Positions 6,371 to 7,261 of a stretch of 7,261 nucleotides of DNA are shown piece after piece. Origin of the DNA: Thermotogae bacterium (GTDB lineage: Bacteria; Thermotogota; Thermotogae; UBA12178); NCBI GenBank assembly GCA_003641795.1, contig QNAP01000089.1, positions 1 through 7,261 on the forward strand. The letters run 5' to 3'. Within the stretch, counting starts at the first letter, position 1. Every line of letters starts with the position of its first letter. A program made the translations under genes and the position numbers. A model generated the notes under the pieces. That model saw only the letters and a program-made list of their open reading frames with translations, was not told the origin of the DNA and ran no database searches.

Positions 6371-7197
6371 CCCTCCGACTGGGGATAGCGCCCAGCCGCT
6401 CGTTTGGAGGTGGCTGGTGGGATGTGTTTGAGACTTGTGTTCAGTTAGGGTTCTCCGCAATCGAGTTCAAGCACGAGCTTCCCTTTATCCTTCCCGAGCG
6501 CTTTTCCCGAGGGATGGTGAGACAATTAGCAGAAGTCCGGCTTGAACATGGCCTTGTGTACGCTGTTCACGGGCCATACGTGAACATCGGCTCCCCCCTC
6601 CCCTACCGCTGGCGGGCGGCGGTGGACGAGCACCTCCGGGCCTTGGAGGTAGCGCAGGAAATTGGGGCGGAAACCTACACGATCCACCCCGGTTTCATGG
6701 AGTCCAAGTACGCCACACCTGAGCTCCTTGCCCGGGGAAGGGAGCTCACCGCCCGGGCCTTGAGGGCACTGCTTTCGAGGGTGGAGAGGATCACCTTGTG
6801 TTTGGAGAACCAAAACCCGATGGAAGGGGGCAAGGCCAAATGCGCGGCCTGCCCAAACGAGCTCAAAGAGATATTGGCAGCCGCAGGCGAAGGGGTCAAG
6901 CTCACTTGGGATGTGGGGCACGCCAACTTGCTTCCAGGTGGGGCATTGGGTTTCGCCCGCGAGATGGGATTGGGCAAGGTAGCGGTGATCCACCTCCACG
7001 ATAACCACGGGGACAAGGATACCCACAATGCTCCCGGTACCGGAACGGTTCCCTGGAAGGAGCTGCTATCGCTCCTTATAAACACCGAACGCTCTCCTAT
7101 GCTCTACCTCGAACTGCGCACCGAGGAGGATCTTTCGCGCGGCCGGGAATTTCTGGAACGGCTCGCTCAGGGGATCCAGGCTAATTCGCTTCGGTAA
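6367..7197 (+). CDS. Sugar (phosphate) isomerase/epimerase-like TIM-barrel protein (AP endonuclease 2 / xylose isomerase-like family)
   Basis: This 276-residue cytoplasmic protein belongs to the metal-dependent xylose-isomerase-like TIM barrels, which interconvert or epimerise sugars. It starts at TTG, whose last two bases and the next A form the ATPase stop TGA. The next in-frame start would remove the first strand (TLRLGIAPS), so TTG is well supported. Likely metal ligands come at strand ends in family order: His68 (VHGPY), His107 (IHPGF), Glu147 (LENQN), Asp182 and His185 (WDVGHAN), His209/His211 (IHLHDNHG), Asp218 and His220 (DTHNAPGTG), and Glu249 (YLELR). A CxxC pair (Cys159, Cys162) follows the Glu147 strand and is unusual there. 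Length is close to that of IolI-type inosose isomerases, but the family is too broad to name a substrate. The linked importer suggests it acts on the imported compound. An endonuclease IV role is less likely given the operon, though the ligand set is the same. Confidence 0.88.
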   Translation: MTLRLGIAPSRSFGGGWWDVFETCVQLGFSAIEFKHELPFILPERFSRGMVRQLAEVRLEHGLVYAVHGPYVNIGSPLPYRWRAAVDEHLRALEVAQEIGAETYTIHPGFMESKYATPELLARGRELTARALRALLSRVERITLCLENQNPMEGGKAKCAACPNELKEILAAAGEGVKLTWDVGHANLLPGGALGFAREMGLGKVAVIHLHDNHGDKDTHNAPGTGTVPWKELLSLLINTERSPMLYLELRTEEDLSRGREFLERLAQGIQANSLR

Positions 7198-7261
7198 GTC
7201 CTTCCCAGGCCCGGAGATAGGCTGCAAAGTCCCCTTGGGAGAAGAGGACCATCCGTACCTC
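7181..7261 (-). CDS. C-terminal fragment of an unidentified minus-strand gene (partial)
   Basis: On the minus strand, one frame is open from the window edge to a TAG at 7181-7183 and gives 26 residues: EVRMVLFSQGDFAAYLRAW followed by EGLTEAN. The composition and the helical look of AAYLRAWEGL resemble a natural protein end. If real, it converges with the isomerase gene and shares 17 bases with it, leaving no room for a separate terminator. The other minus-strand frames are also open over this short distance, so this rests on protein-like sequence alone. The product cannot be identified. Confidence 0.45.
   Translation of the reverse strand, partial: EVRMVLFSQGDFAAYLRAWEGLTEAN

Noticed and set aside
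6526..7085. Two overlapping minus-strand open frames (166 and 136 codons) opposite the isomerase gene
   Set aside because: Both are antisense shadows of a gene with clear family motifs and have no recognisable domain.

Overview
The window reads as a bacterial chromosome segment of moderately high GC. Almost all of it is coding, on the plus strand, with strong purine-rich Shine-Dalgarno (SD) sites and short intergenic gaps. Three consecutive genes encode proteins with Sec-type signal peptides. I cannot assign a species. The style (very strong SD sites, short secreted proteins whose signal peptides end in A-E or A-Q-E, a binding-protein transporter operon) would fit an uncultured or thermophilic lineage such as Bipolaricaulota or a Thermotogae relative, but that is only an impression.

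Layout: (1) 6-1127, an exported metallophosphoesterase of the purple acid phosphatase type, with an N-terminal FN3-like domain. (2) A 77-nt gap with an unusually long match to the anti-SD but no start codon after it, then the true SD of the next gene. (3) 1205-2164, an exported six-repeat kelch beta-propeller. (4) 2178-3371, an exported ABC substrate-binding protein of the FbpA/AfuA/PotD-like type. (5) A 65-nt gap with a GC-rich hairpin. (6) 3437-5221, a fused permease with two BPD-type transmembrane halves. (7) 5231-6370, the ABC ATPase with a TOBE-type C-terminus. (8) 6367-7197, a TIM-barrel sugar isomerase/epimerase-like protein that starts at a TTG overlapping the ATPase stop. (9) At the right edge, the probable C-terminal end of a minus-strand gene that overlaps the isomerase tail convergently.

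Genes 4 to 8 form a complete binding-protein-dependent importer plus a cytoplasmic sugar-converting enzyme. The kelch and phosphatase genes lie just upstream in the same direction and probably belong to the same operon. One reading is a salvage module: an exported phosphatase and a propeller protein act on a phosphorylated or complex sugar outside the membrane, the transporter imports the product, and the TIM-barrel enzyme isomerises it. The substrate cannot be read from the sequence. Automatic annotation would probably call the importer 'iron(III)', but the binding protein has no Tyr-Tyr pair and the linked genes point to a sugar or organophosphate.

I saw no RNA genes, insertion sequences, CRISPR arrays or convincing promoters. 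No stretch longer than 300 bases lacks a gene.
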